A DNA stretch of 64,000 nt, taken from NCBI GenBank assembly GCA_002392915.1, contig DGHQ01000054.1, positions 23,703-87,702 of the forward strand. The letters run 5' to 3'. Shown here piece after piece: positions 35,203 through 43,799 of this stretch (the first letter of the stretch is position 1; every line of letters begins with the position of its first letter). A program made the position numbers and the translations under genes. This DNA is from Bacteroidales bacterium UBA3844 (GTDB lineage: Bacteria; Bacteroidota; Bacteroidia; Bacteroidales; Paludibacteraceae). The notes beneath the pieces are model-generated. The model ran no database searches. It was given only the letters and a program-made list of their open reading frames with translations, and was not told the DNA's origin.

Positions 35203-36327
35203 TCAAATACCACACATATCGAATTGAGGGAAAATCTCCTCACTATCCCACTCTTTCTTAATTGCTGTAGACGGGATTGTCTTTCCACTTTCGTTTAATA
35301 CACCTTCAGGATACTGCATAGTCACACAGTGTAGCGAACCATGTTGACGGATCAAAGTTTGGCAATCAATTCCGACAATTTCTCTATCCTTGAACACTTT
35401 CTGCAGAGTTGCGATAGCCTCCGCATCATGTTTCTGATTATATGTTGGCACCAGCACAGCCCCATTGAGAATCAAGAAATTGGCGTATGTCGCTGGAATA
35501 CGTTCGTCATTCTCATCAAACACAGCATCGGGCATCGGCAGTGGTACAAGATTGAAAGGTTTGCCATCCACATCTCTCAACGCTTTCAAGTCATCCTCCA
35601 TAGCCTTCAGCCACTGATAATGGTCATCATTCACGTCGTCACACTTCACATAAGCAATCGTGGTATCATCACAAAAACGAGCAAGTGTATCAATATGCCC
35701 ATCTGTATCGTCGCCGATCAAATCGCCATTATAAAGCCAGTGCACTTTCTTCAGATTGAAAATCTTCGTAAGAATCTCCTCCACCTGTTTGCCAGAATAA
35801 TGGTTGTTGCGGTTTGGAGCATTCAAGCAATTATATGTCGACAATAGTTCGCCACGGGTATTGAATTCCACACTTCCTCCTTCAAGGACAAAAGGAATAT
35901 CCACAACGTCAACATCAGATGAAAAAAGCCCTTTCTTTCGCATCTCCGAAGTGATCTGATTATCTTTATCCGACGCGAATTTCTGACCCCAGCCATTGAA
36001 AATGAAGTTGCAAACCTTCATTCGTCCGTTTTTCACCATAGTTATTCCGCCATGGTCACGAGCCCATGTGTCGTTGCTTGGAATCTTAGTGAAGACAATC
36101 TGCGAATAGTCCACATTCCCAAGTTGGCGACGGACTTCTGCCTCATCCTGACACACAATAACAAGTTTTTCAAAACGGATGATAGCCTTAGCAATATCGC
36201 AGAATGTACGGACAGCATCACCAAGAATATAGTTCCAGTCGGTATTCTCGTGTGGCCATGTAAGCTGTACGAAACTTTGACGTTCCCACTCAGCTAAAGC
36301 TCGGTATTCGTTGTTTCTATAATTCAT
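35203..36327 (-). CDS. Agmatine deiminase family protein
   Basis: 374 residues. Residues of the guanidino-group-modifying fold are all visible: WPHENTDW, NDTWARDHG (Asp pair and His), VLEGGSVEFN, DDTDGHIDTLARF, and the catalytic Cys334 in QHGSLHCVTMQYPEG. Agmatine deiminase hydrolyses agmatine to N-carbamoylputrescine in polyamine synthesis. The usual Cys loop is GGGNIHCIT; here it is QHGSLHC, so substrate preference for peptidyl-arginine or another guanidine is possible. No aguB partner is seen. A TATATTTG box lies 54 nt upstream. Confidence 0.88.
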   Translation of the reverse strand: MNYRNNEYRALAEWERQSFVQLTWPHENTDWNYILGDAVRTFCDIAKAIIRFEKLVIVCQDEAEVRRQLGNVDYSQIVFTKIPSNDTWARDHGGITMVKNGRMKVCNFIFNGWGQKFASDKDNQITSEMRKKGLFSSDVDVVDIPFVLEGGSVEFNTRGELLSTYNCLNAPNRNNHYSGKQVEEILTKIFNLKKVHWLYNGDLIGDDTDGHIDTLARFCDDTTIAYVKCDDVNDDHYQWLKAMEDDLKALRDVDGKPFNLVPLPMPDAVFDENDERIPATYANFLILNGAVLVPTYNQKHDAEAIATLQKVFKDREIVGIDCQTLIRQHGSLHCVTMQYPEGVLNESGKTIPSTAIKKEWDSEEIFPQFDMCGI

Positions 36328-36380
36328 GATAAATTTTGATATGGCATGCGTTATAACGGTATGCTTTTTCTGTCACACTG

Positions 36381-36388
36381 CAAATATA
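36381..36388 (-). promoter_or_regulatory. -7 promoter box of the agmatine deiminase gene
   Basis: TATATTTG on the minus strand, an exact TAnnTTTG, followed by CAG. The -33 element is weak (TTTC at 19 nt). The identical context CTGCAAATATAATG recurs at 57379 upstream of the AAA gene. Confidence 0.6.
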
Positions 36389-36435
36389 ATGCTTAATAAT
36401 TGATTTTGAAAACAAAATCATCATATCATAAACCA

Positions 36436-36660
36436 TTCCCGATCCCGACATCCCGACCCCGACACAAACTTCGTTGGAATCGGCTACCGTTGACTTCGTC
36501 AATACAGGTTCTACGAACCTGACGGCACACACCGAACACCTCACCCCAAGGGTCGTAGACCCTTTATCGCTTGCGACGGTAGCCGACACCAAAATGTATG
36601 ATGTCGGCAGACATCGTACATTTTGGTGTCGGTTTATTCGATTCACGATGTCGACATCAT
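36436..36660 (+). repeat. Family B hairpin-array repeat, copy 2 (most complete)
   Basis: An outer 11-bp stem TCGGCTACCGT (36480-36490) with ACGGTAGCCGA (36576-36586) closes four arms: TTGAC-TTC-GTCAA (36490-36502), CAGGTTC-TAC-GAACCTG (36505-36521), AAGGGTC-GTA-GACCCTT (36548-36564) and TCGC-TT-GCGA (36567-36576). Directly after it a 50-nt hairpin (36583-36632) has 23 paired positions with one wobble and a GGCA loop. The 36328-36782 gap also holds a promoter and a terminator but no gene. Confidence 0.9.
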
Positions 36661-36707
36661 TCATTTTTTTGTGTCGTTTTTTCGATTTATAATTTCACAA
36701 AAACAAA

Positions 36708-36732
36708 ATGAGACGGAATAAATCCGTCCCAT
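36708..36732 (-). terminator. Terminator of the DUF3078 gene
   Basis: Minus strand: ATGGGACGGA (36732-36723) pairs with TCCGTCTCAT (36717-36708) with one mismatch and a 5-nt loop, then TTTGTTTTTG. It lies 50 nt past the stop of the gene at 36783. Confidence 0.8.
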
Positions 36733-36782
36733 TTCATTTATATTCAGCAGATGCGAATGTTCACGTCTACATATCAACTACA

Positions 36783-38165
36783 TTACCATGTGTATGACAA
36801 TCCAAGAGTAGTGCTCTCCCAGAACTGCAAATATGCCTTTCTATAACCGTAGTGGTAGTCGCTGTCGAAGTATTTAGAATCACGTCTGTCAACCTTCTTA
36901 TCGAGTACATCCTCATCAACTTTCTGAATATCCTTGTGATAGTTGATTTCCGCCTTGTCATACTTCAACTGTGTCTTGATAGAAAGATCAATATGTTTAG
37001 TCAGTTTGAACAACAAATCCAGATTAAACTTCACAGACCAACCGTTAGTTTTGTCGTAGATATCTGTCATTACGCCATCATTGTCGAACTGCAACGACTG
37101 AGTAGAAGAAATCAATCCGTCGACATACTCTTTCAAATCAACCACGTCCGAACCAACTTCAACCATACCCTTGTTTACCTGATGGTATTTCTTCATGAAA
37201 GCGTCACTGAATCCATAAGTCTCCTTGTTGTAAGCGTAGAAACCTTCAAGTTTAGAAATCAAAGTGAACACTTTGCTGAACGACTTAGTGTAATTGATAT
37301 TGAACAATGCACCGACTTCAGTACGTACATCTTCATAAGATCCGTCAACGTTACGCTTCATCGAATAGTTAGGCGCGATATCATCATCCTTACAGAATGT
37401 GAACTTACCTGTGATAGGAGAAACATACATCGACAAATCACCTTTAAAACAACATGGAACAAAGTCCACACCAAGAGATGCCTTAACAATATTAGGATTT
37501 CCGAACTTGTTCTGCATCATACCCAATGATTTGATACTGTCTCTATCCAACTCGTCGAACATTTTGTTCACATGTCCGATTGGAGTCTCATTGGCTTGCA
37601 AGCCACCCTCTGCCTTAACCTCATCAATTCTGTCGGAGAACCAAGAATCTACATTTTTGTAATTATAAGTAGGAGTGATACGTGATTCAAACGATGCCAT
37701 CGCACTATAGAAAATGCTCTTTGTCGCCTTGAAGCCATACTTAGTAGACAAGTTCAATTCATCAATTGCCTTATGAACCTTTGGATTATGCTCATACTCA
37801 GATGAAAGATTGACACCATACTTAACAGAAAAACTGTTATTCCACTTATGACGAGCATGAGTATAGTTGGCATTCAAGTTCAAATAACCGTCCACAGCAA
37901 AAGTGGAACCAACTCCGTCGTGAGAATAGATATTATGGAAAGTCTGAGCGGCATTCATTCCGACCATACCCGGGAATTTCCACGAAGCAGTATCCGAAGC
38001 CCAATCAGCATTCGCGTCATCCTTAATAGACGTAGCAAGTTTAGACACTGTGCTTTGAGTCTCCTTGATTATCTTCAATCCTTCATTTACATCCTCCTGA
38101 GCAGCTACTGCCGAAACTCCCATAACAGCAACTACAGATGCAAGCAAATTATATTTTGTTTTCAT
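36783..38165 (-). CDS. DUF3078-family outer-membrane protein (paralogue 2)
   Basis: 460 residues from the ATG at 38165 (MKTKYNLLASVVAVMGVSAVAAQ, a signal peptide). The family core is clear: DTASWKFPGMVGMNAAQTFHN, then GYLNLNANYTHARHKWNNSFSVKYGVN and DELNLSTKYGFKATKSIFYSAMASFES. Repeated amphipathic strands and the aromatic C-terminus (STTLGLSYTW) indicate a barrel in the outer membrane. Closest relative in the window is the adjacent upstream gene, 34 nt away, with which it shares the whole plan, so this is a tandem duplication in one transcript. Function unknown. Confidence 0.88.
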   Translation of the reverse strand: MKTKYNLLASVVAVMGVSAVAAQEDVNEGLKIIKETQSTVSKLATSIKDDANADWASDTASWKFPGMVGMNAAQTFHNIYSHDGVGSTFAVDGYLNLNANYTHARHKWNNSFSVKYGVNLSSEYEHNPKVHKAIDELNLSTKYGFKATKSIFYSAMASFESRITPTYNYKNVDSWFSDRIDEVKAEGGLQANETPIGHVNKMFDELDRDSIKSLGMMQNKFGNPNIVKASLGVDFVPCCFKGDLSMYVSPITGKFTFCKDDDIAPNYSMKRNVDGSYEDVRTEVGALFNINYTKSFSKVFTLISKLEGFYAYNKETYGFSDAFMKKYHQVNKGMVEVGSDVVDLKEYVDGLISSTQSLQFDNDGVMTDIYDKTNGWSVKFNLDLLFKLTKHIDLSIKTQLKYDKAEINYHKDIQKVDEDVLDKKVDRRDSKYFDSDYHYGYRKAYLQFWESTTLGLSYTW

Positions 38166-38199
38166 TATCGTCAATACATTAAAGAATTAGTCCCCTTAA

Positions 38200-39435
38200 T
38201 TAAAATGAGTATGAGATACCAAGTGATGATGATTCCCAGAATTGCCAGAATGCCTTCTTATAACCGTAGTTATAGTAGCGAGCGTCTTTGCTCAACAAAC
38301 TAACACGGGTGTCATCACAGTCTCCTTTGTCAGCACGGATAAGATCCTTGTGGTAATCGACTTCAGAATTGTCATACTTCAACTGAGTACGCAAGTTGAA
38401 TGTCAAATACTTAGTGGCCTTGAGGATAAATTCTGTTTTCCAGATAACATAACGTCCATGTCTTGCGACGTAGTCATCATCATTCCAGTCTTCCTTAATA
38501 TTATTCAAATCAAGAAGCATATTGTTTCTGATTGCATCGTCAGAAAGCTGATAGACGCGAGCCTTTCCGTATGCGGCGAAGAATGCCTCAAGAGATGTAT
38601 TCAACGAAAATACATCATTGAAAGACTTTGAATAGTTCAAATTGAAAAGAACACCGGCCTCAAAACGGGTATTCTTATATAGATTATCGACGTCGTCCTT
38701 ATTCTTCTCCATCGAATAACTTGACGCAATCACATCATTCTCACAGAATGTCCAACGAGCAGAAAGAGGAGAGACGTAGAAGAAAAGATCCTCTCTGTCA
38801 GACATTTTCATATCCAATCCTAAAGACAACTTCAAATATGCCGGATTGACGAACATATTCTTGACAACACCTGTGTCGATTCTCTCTTCACGGCTGGTAT
38901 TTTCAAACTCAAAGCCTTCCTCTGTCATTGCATCGATGTCGTCATATCTATATGTCGGAGTGAACTGTGTCTCAAAAGATGCTTTGGCAGTATAGTAGAC
39001 GTTTTTGTCTGCCATATAACCGTACTTAGTAGACACTTTCAACTCATCATTCTGCTTTCTCCAATACGGTTCTCCCTCATAGTCCTTAGAGAAATTCGTT
39101 CCATAAGCGACCTCAAGTTTAGAATCCCACTTATGTTTGGCACGAATATAGTTGGCATTCAACGTCGCCGAGAAGTTTGCGCCTACGACCGTTCCGTTAC
39201 CTTCTACAGAATAAGGGTTGTGAGATGTCTGGACAGCACTCAAAGAGAGAGTTCCTGGAAACTTCCACGATGCAGTGTCCGCCGCAATACCTGTATTGAT
39301 AACATCCTTGTTGGCTACTGCCAAACTTGTAACCACTGACTTAACCTCATTGTTTTCGTCAACCTTCACCTCCTGTGCGACGCCTGTCACCGCAGCAGAT
39401 GCAACAAAAAGAGATACGAATAATTGTCTTTTCAT
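38200..39435 (-). CDS. DUF3078-family outer-membrane protein (paralogue 1)
   Basis: 411 residues. Signal peptide MKRQLFVSLFVASAAVTGVAQ, then DTASWKFPGTLSLSAVQTSHNPYS, NATLNANYIRAKHKWDSKLEVAYGTNFSKDYE, STKYGYMADKNVYYTAKASFETQFTPTYRYDD, and a C-terminal barrel strand SSSLGISYSF. Shorter than its neighbour by about 50 residues, mainly in the middle. Both keep SKSFNDVFSL/SKSFSKVFTL and the WxFWESSSLG type end. First of the pair, 27 nt after ribE, possibly co-transcribed. Confidence 0.88.
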   Translation of the reverse strand: MKRQLFVSLFVASAAVTGVAQEVKVDENNEVKSVVTSLAVANKDVINTGIAADTASWKFPGTLSLSAVQTSHNPYSVEGNGTVVGANFSATLNANYIRAKHKWDSKLEVAYGTNFSKDYEGEPYWRKQNDELKVSTKYGYMADKNVYYTAKASFETQFTPTYRYDDIDAMTEEGFEFENTSREERIDTGVVKNMFVNPAYLKLSLGLDMKMSDREDLFFYVSPLSARWTFCENDVIASSYSMEKNKDDVDNLYKNTRFEAGVLFNLNYSKSFNDVFSLNTSLEAFFAAYGKARVYQLSDDAIRNNMLLDLNNIKEDWNDDDYVARHGRYVIWKTEFILKATKYLTFNLRTQLKYDNSEVDYHKDLIRADKGDCDDTRVSLLSKDARYYNYGYKKAFWQFWESSSLGISYSF

Positions 39436-39462
39436 CCTAATTATATCTTAATATCAATGTTT

Positions 39463-40068
39463 CTATTTTTGTAATCCCTGCAAACGCGCAATGTACTTGC
39501 CGATGATGTCAAACTCTATATTCACCACCGACCCCACCTGGATGTCGCAGAAATTTGTATGTTCCAATGTGTATGGGATAATTGCCACAGTAAACTGGTC
39601 TCTTTTCGAACGACAGACAGTCAAACTTGTACCGTTAACCGTAACAGATCCCTTCTCAACTGTGAAATAGCCAGCCGAAATCATAGAATCATCGGCCTCA
39701 TACTTAAATGTGAAATAATGGCTGCCCTGCTCCTCTTTTCGTTCAATACAAGTCGCAGTCTGGTCGACATGTCCCTGGACAATATGGCCATCAAGTCGAC
39801 CATTCATCATCATGCTTCTCTCCAGATTTACCTTCGAGCCTACAGAAAGTTTGCCAAGATTGGATTTGTCAAGAGTCTCTTTGATAGCAGTGACTGTATA
39901 TTCCTCTCCATTGATGTCTACCACTGTAAGACAGACACCATTGTGAGCCACACTTTGATCAATCTTTAATTCCGATGTGAATGGACACGAAAGCGTCAGA
40001 TGTAAGTTTGTTCCATCCTGCACCAATTTACGGACAGTGCCCATTCCTTCAACAATACCTGAAAACAT
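39463..40068 (-). CDS. ribE: Riboflavin synthase, alpha chain
   Basis: Dismutates two 6,7-dimethyl-8-ribityllumazine molecules to riboflavin. 201 residues with the two internal repeats of the family: MFSGIVEGMGTVRKL ... SVAHNGVCLTVVDI ... SLERSM-type RSMMMNGRLDGHIVQGHVD in the first, and the same pattern (EKGSVTVNGTSLTV, FDIIGKYIARL) in the second. No other rib gene and no FMN riboswitch is visible nearby, so it is apparently unregulated by flavin here. Followed by the DUF3078 pair on the same strand. Confidence 0.96.
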   Translation of the reverse strand: MFSGIVEGMGTVRKLVQDGTNLHLTLSCPFTSELKIDQSVAHNGVCLTVVDINGEEYTVTAIKETLDKSNLGKLSVGSKVNLERSMMMNGRLDGHIVQGHVDQTATCIERKEEQGSHYFTFKYEADDSMISAGYFTVEKGSVTVNGTSLTVCRSKRDQFTVAIIPYTLEHTNFCDIQVGSVVNIEFDIIGKYIARLQGLQK

Positions 40069-40164
40069 ATCAAAAAATTTTTCGCAAAATTAAATAATTT
40101 TTTGGGAATATAATTTAAAAATGACTGAATTGATAAAAAGCAAGATCTATATTCTTCATACTTT

Positions 40165-41916
40165 TTATGGAGTCCTTATCAACGTGAAATGACCATGCAT
40201 ACTTATATCCGCCTCATCCACTTCGATAGAATACCAATAATCAGTCGACGGCATAGTTCTTCCTTTGTAGACGCCATCCCAACCGTCGAACTCATTTTCA
40301 TACGACATCAACATTTTTCCAAATCGGTCATAAATGAATATTCTATAATTAGTATATTTCTCTATACCTATCACATCCCATTTATTGTCTTCCGAATTAT
40401 CTGGATTAAAATAAACATCTGGTTTAATCGGGGTCATATAATAAAAGCGTATACTATCTTTACACCCTGTCTCTTCGTCGTATGCGACAATCTTATACAT
40501 TCCAGCTTTGTCAAACTCCAAAGTTCCGGAGACCTTCTCTTCTTCAACATTTCCCATCCACACTGTAGTGTATGTGATATTTCCTATATTGTTAAACACA
40601 TCAATAGAAACCTCATCCCGTTCCTCCTTAACTGTACCAATCGTGACATGATTACGTCCACTGGCTTTTCCGAGCGGAGACATCTGCAACCCGGGACATG
40701 CACCTTCAATTTCTATTGTATCTTTAATGTATGTTGTATTGGAAATACTCTTTATTCCACATCTGTAAACGGTATCCGAAAAAGTAGTGTCTGCAGTATT
40801 TACAGTGACTTTATAACGTACAATACTATCACAACCGTTCGCCGCTGTGTATATCTCCTCATAGATTCCACTTTCCGTGATTTTATTTCCATCCACAACA
40901 AACGGGTCACTCCAACAAATAGTGTCTTTCACCTCCGTTTCTTTCACAACAAGATCTGGTTTAGGCGGACAAATTGTGTCGTAGACAGGAGGAGTACACG
41001 GATCTTTTTGAGCCCACACGGCCACACATCCGCCATTAAATTCATCCAGCATCATAGTAAGATCTTTGCCATCGTGTGACAGCCCGTCCAAACTCACCCA
41101 ATGAATATCTCCCAGGTTACTCTCTGTATAGAATTTGTAAATATCATTTTTGCAATCCGGAATCTGTTCACAAATCACTTTGATAAAATCAGGCTCTTTC
41201 GGAGGACATTCATTGTATTTCATAGCATTGCTGCAATCTGTAAAGTCTTCTTCATATAAATCACCATTGATTCTTACGGACATATAGGTTATCATTCCGC
41301 CTAAATAATCCCACGTCAAACCCAACTGATCCAAAGTACATATATTGTAATAAGCGACTCCACCTCCCGACTTATAAATCACTCCATCCTCATATCTGAA
41401 CCACATTTCCTGCTCATAATCAGTATATCTCAACTCTGATTTTTTCGGTCCAGAATCAACCGCCGATATGGACACCTGTCTCTTATTGGTCTTACTTTTC
41501 AATATATCATCAAAATCCAACTGTAATTCCTCTTGAGTTGAGAACCATATTGTAGCAACTGTTCGATATGTTCTATCATAAACATAAGGATCCGCATACT
41601 TGTATCTGAAACGTATCTCAAATGTTTCTATGTCGCAACTCTGCATTGAATAAACAAACTCTGGCACCGTATAAGGATCTCTATTGGAATTATAGCCAGG
41701 TATACAGCCTCCGCTATCCGTAAAAAACTCCTCCGGATAATACATCTCTAATATTTCGTCTGTAGCTACATCTTTCAGATAGGCACTCCAAATTGATGTG
41801 TCGCCACATGCACTGAATTTTTCCGCATATATTGATGAAACAGACATAAGAATCGTAGCCATTACTGATATAATGGCTTTACTTAATTCATAATATCGCT
41901 TAAAAACAAATTCCAT
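40165..41916 (-). CDS. Type IX cargo protein with gliding-motility C-terminal domain
   Basis: 583 residues. Signal peptide about 1-31 (ending SSIYA), then Ig-like or unknown modules rich in Cys, including KITESGIYEEIYTAANGCDSIV, the same module type as in the large protein at 16608. The last 90 residues (PDVYFNPDNSEDNKWDVIGIEKY ... IYDRFGKMLMSYENEFDGWDGVYKGRTMPSTDYWYSI ... HGHFTLIRT) are the CHU_C sorting domain. The protein is probably exported by the type IX system and attached to the surface. No PorP/SprF-type partner is adjacent. Confidence 0.9.
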   Translation of the reverse strand: MEFVFKRYYELSKAIISVMATILMSVSSIYAEKFSACGDTSIWSAYLKDVATDEILEMYYPEEFFTDSGGCIPGYNSNRDPYTVPEFVYSMQSCDIETFEIRFRYKYADPYVYDRTYRTVATIWFSTQEELQLDFDDILKSKTNKRQVSISAVDSGPKKSELRYTDYEQEMWFRYEDGVIYKSGGGVAYYNICTLDQLGLTWDYLGGMITYMSVRINGDLYEEDFTDCSNAMKYNECPPKEPDFIKVICEQIPDCKNDIYKFYTESNLGDIHWVSLDGLSHDGKDLTMMLDEFNGGCVAVWAQKDPCTPPVYDTICPPKPDLVVKETEVKDTICWSDPFVVDGNKITESGIYEEIYTAANGCDSIVRYKVTVNTADTTFSDTVYRCGIKSISNTTYIKDTIEIEGACPGLQMSPLGKASGRNHVTIGTVKEERDEVSIDVFNNIGNITYTTVWMGNVEEEKVSGTLEFDKAGMYKIVAYDEETGCKDSIRFYYMTPIKPDVYFNPDNSEDNKWDVIGIEKYTNYRIFIYDRFGKMLMSYENEFDGWDGVYKGRTMPSTDYWYSIEVDEADISMHGHFTLIRTP

Positions 41917-41948
41917 AATAATCTTCTTTAAAAATCAGGAAGACGGAA

Positions 41949-43703
41949 TTAGCATTTCACATTCTTATTGATCCATCTGCAAATCAAGAACAACATCACT
42001 GACGCCACACCTGACATTACAGCAAAAACCATAAAGAAGTCATGCAAATTTTCAATTTCATAACCCATAAACGATTTGGCTACGACTATTCCATCTGCAT
42101 TAGCCTCTGGATATAATGCTGATAATACACCCGCAAATTTATTGGCTGTCGCCGAAGACAAAAGCCATACACTCATCAATAATGACGCAAATCTTGCTGG
42201 CGACAACTTGTTGACCATCGACAATCCGATTGGTGACAAACTCAACTCTCCGACACTCAGCACCAAATACAAGGTTGTGATCCACATCATCGACACTTTC
42301 TCTCCTACTGGAACATCATCAACTCCATATGCTATGAAAAAATATCCAAATGAAAGTAACGCCAATCCAATCGCTTGTTTTGTAGGCGACGCGATATGTA
42401 TGTTCTTACTTTCCAACGTCATCCACATCGACGACATTACGGGAGCCAGTATGATAATGAAAATCGGATTCAGACTTCCAAAATAGCTCGTGTTGACCTC
42501 ATCGCCTGAGCTGAAAAATATGAATGAAATTGTCACAGCAAAAATTATCACGGACAAATATGTTGGCAAATCAAAACTATTCTTAATTTTCTTGCCAATC
42601 AAATATGTCAAACAAACTGCCAAAGCTGTGAATAAAACTATTGAAACGACTTTACTCGTCAACGTCAAATTGAAATCAAAAAAATTTGGCAGAATCCTAT
42701 CGGTCTGCTCCTCTGCAAAATATGTCAGTGATGCTCCGGCTTGTTCGAACGCAGCCCAAAAGAACACAACAAAGAACGCAAGAATATAGATGACCAAAAT
42801 ATTTCGTCTCTCTTCTTTGACTAATGTTTTGTCTGTTATGATATAGACTGGAACAACACAGCTCAAACTATAAATCAACGCTCCAATATAATCACCGTCG
42901 AAAAGCCAATACAACAATCCGAACACAGCCACTTCCAAAAGTACAAACAAACCAATTTTTGATTTATCATTATATATATGAGCAGACGACGTGTCTTCAT
43001 GAGAGTCAAGCATTAAAGTTGTTTCTGGGGATTCCGACATCGATGTTGAAACTGCAATATGAGGCACTCCTCCTATTTCTTCACCATCAGGAGTAACCAG
43101 ATATCTCTCTTTTCCGAGCCAAAAAGAAACAACTCCAATAATCATTCCTACACAAGCCGCCAAGAATCCATATCTAAAATCTTCAGGATTTCCTGTGACT
43201 CCAAAGAATCCACAAACAAGCGGAGAGAAGAATGCTCCGAAATTGATACCCATGTAGAAAATAGTGTATGCCGAATCCTTACGTGGATCATTGTCGGGAT
43301 ACAATGTTCCTACCATGCTTGAGATATTCGGTTTGAAGAAACCATTGCCAAGCACCAAAAGTCCAAGTCCTACAATAAGAAGCGAATGAGTAAGTATTCC
43401 TTGCCCCAAAAATGAAGCACAAAGAAAAAGGAAAAACTGACCTAACGCCATAAGTGTGCCACCTACAATAATAGATCGCTTATTGCCCCAGTAATTGTCC
43501 GCCATATAGCCACCAATCAATGGAGTGAGATAAACTAACCCTGTATAATTTCCATACATTTCAGACGCTGTCTCTTTATCATAGCACATCGCGCCGATAA
43601 GGAAAAGCGTGAAAATAGCGCGCATTCCATAATAGCTGAATCTCTCCCACATCTCAGTGGAAAAAAGCAGATACAAACCTTTAGGATGACTTTGACTTGT
43701 CAT
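41949..43703 (-). CDS. POT/PTR-family peptide transporter
   Basis: 584 residues, proton-coupled di- and tripeptide uptake, inner membrane, 12-14 helices. Family motifs: FSTEMWERFSYYGMRAIF (the ExxER motif at helix 1), GGYMADNYWGNKRSIIVGG, and the PTR signature FYMGINFGAFFSPL. A hydrophilic loop of about 45 residues (190-240, GVPHIAVSTSMSESPETTLM) splits the two bundles. It lies 32 nt upstream of the type IX cargo gene and 97 nt downstream of the hybrid sensor; the context suggests peptide use but does not prove it. Confidence 0.93.
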   Translation of the reverse strand: MTSQSHPKGLYLLFSTEMWERFSYYGMRAIFTLFLIGAMCYDKETASEMYGNYTGLVYLTPLIGGYMADNYWGNKRSIIVGGTLMALGQFFLFLCASFLGQGILTHSLLIVGLGLLVLGNGFFKPNISSMVGTLYPDNDPRKDSAYTIFYMGINFGAFFSPLVCGFFGVTGNPEDFRYGFLAACVGMIIGVVSFWLGKERYLVTPDGEEIGGVPHIAVSTSMSESPETTLMLDSHEDTSSAHIYNDKSKIGLFVLLEVAVFGLLYWLFDGDYIGALIYSLSCVVPVYIITDKTLVKEERRNILVIYILAFFVVFFWAAFEQAGASLTYFAEEQTDRILPNFFDFNLTLTSKVVSIVLFTALAVCLTYLIGKKIKNSFDLPTYLSVIIFAVTISFIFFSSGDEVNTSYFGSLNPIFIIILAPVMSSMWMTLESKNIHIASPTKQAIGLALLSFGYFFIAYGVDDVPVGEKVSMMWITTLYLVLSVGELSLSPIGLSMVNKLSPARFASLLMSVWLLSSATANKFAGVLSALYPEANADGIVVAKSFMGYEIENLHDFFMVFAVMSGVASVMLFLICRWINKNVKC

Positions 43704-43799
43704 ATAAGACTAAAATTTCGTACAATATTATAGTAGTATCGGCAAAGATATAAAAAACTTTCAGTTACGCAAAATCAACACTTTACTACTTCATTGTTG

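Noticed and set aside
36436..36660. tRNA or tmRNA gene in the cloverleaf repeat
   Set aside because: The arms do not match tRNA arm lengths, loops have only two or three bases, and there is no TTCRA T-loop or CCA-proximal acceptor stem.
39990..40164. FMN riboswitch upstream of ribE
   Set aside because: The 96-nt upstream gap holds no RFN-type conserved stems.
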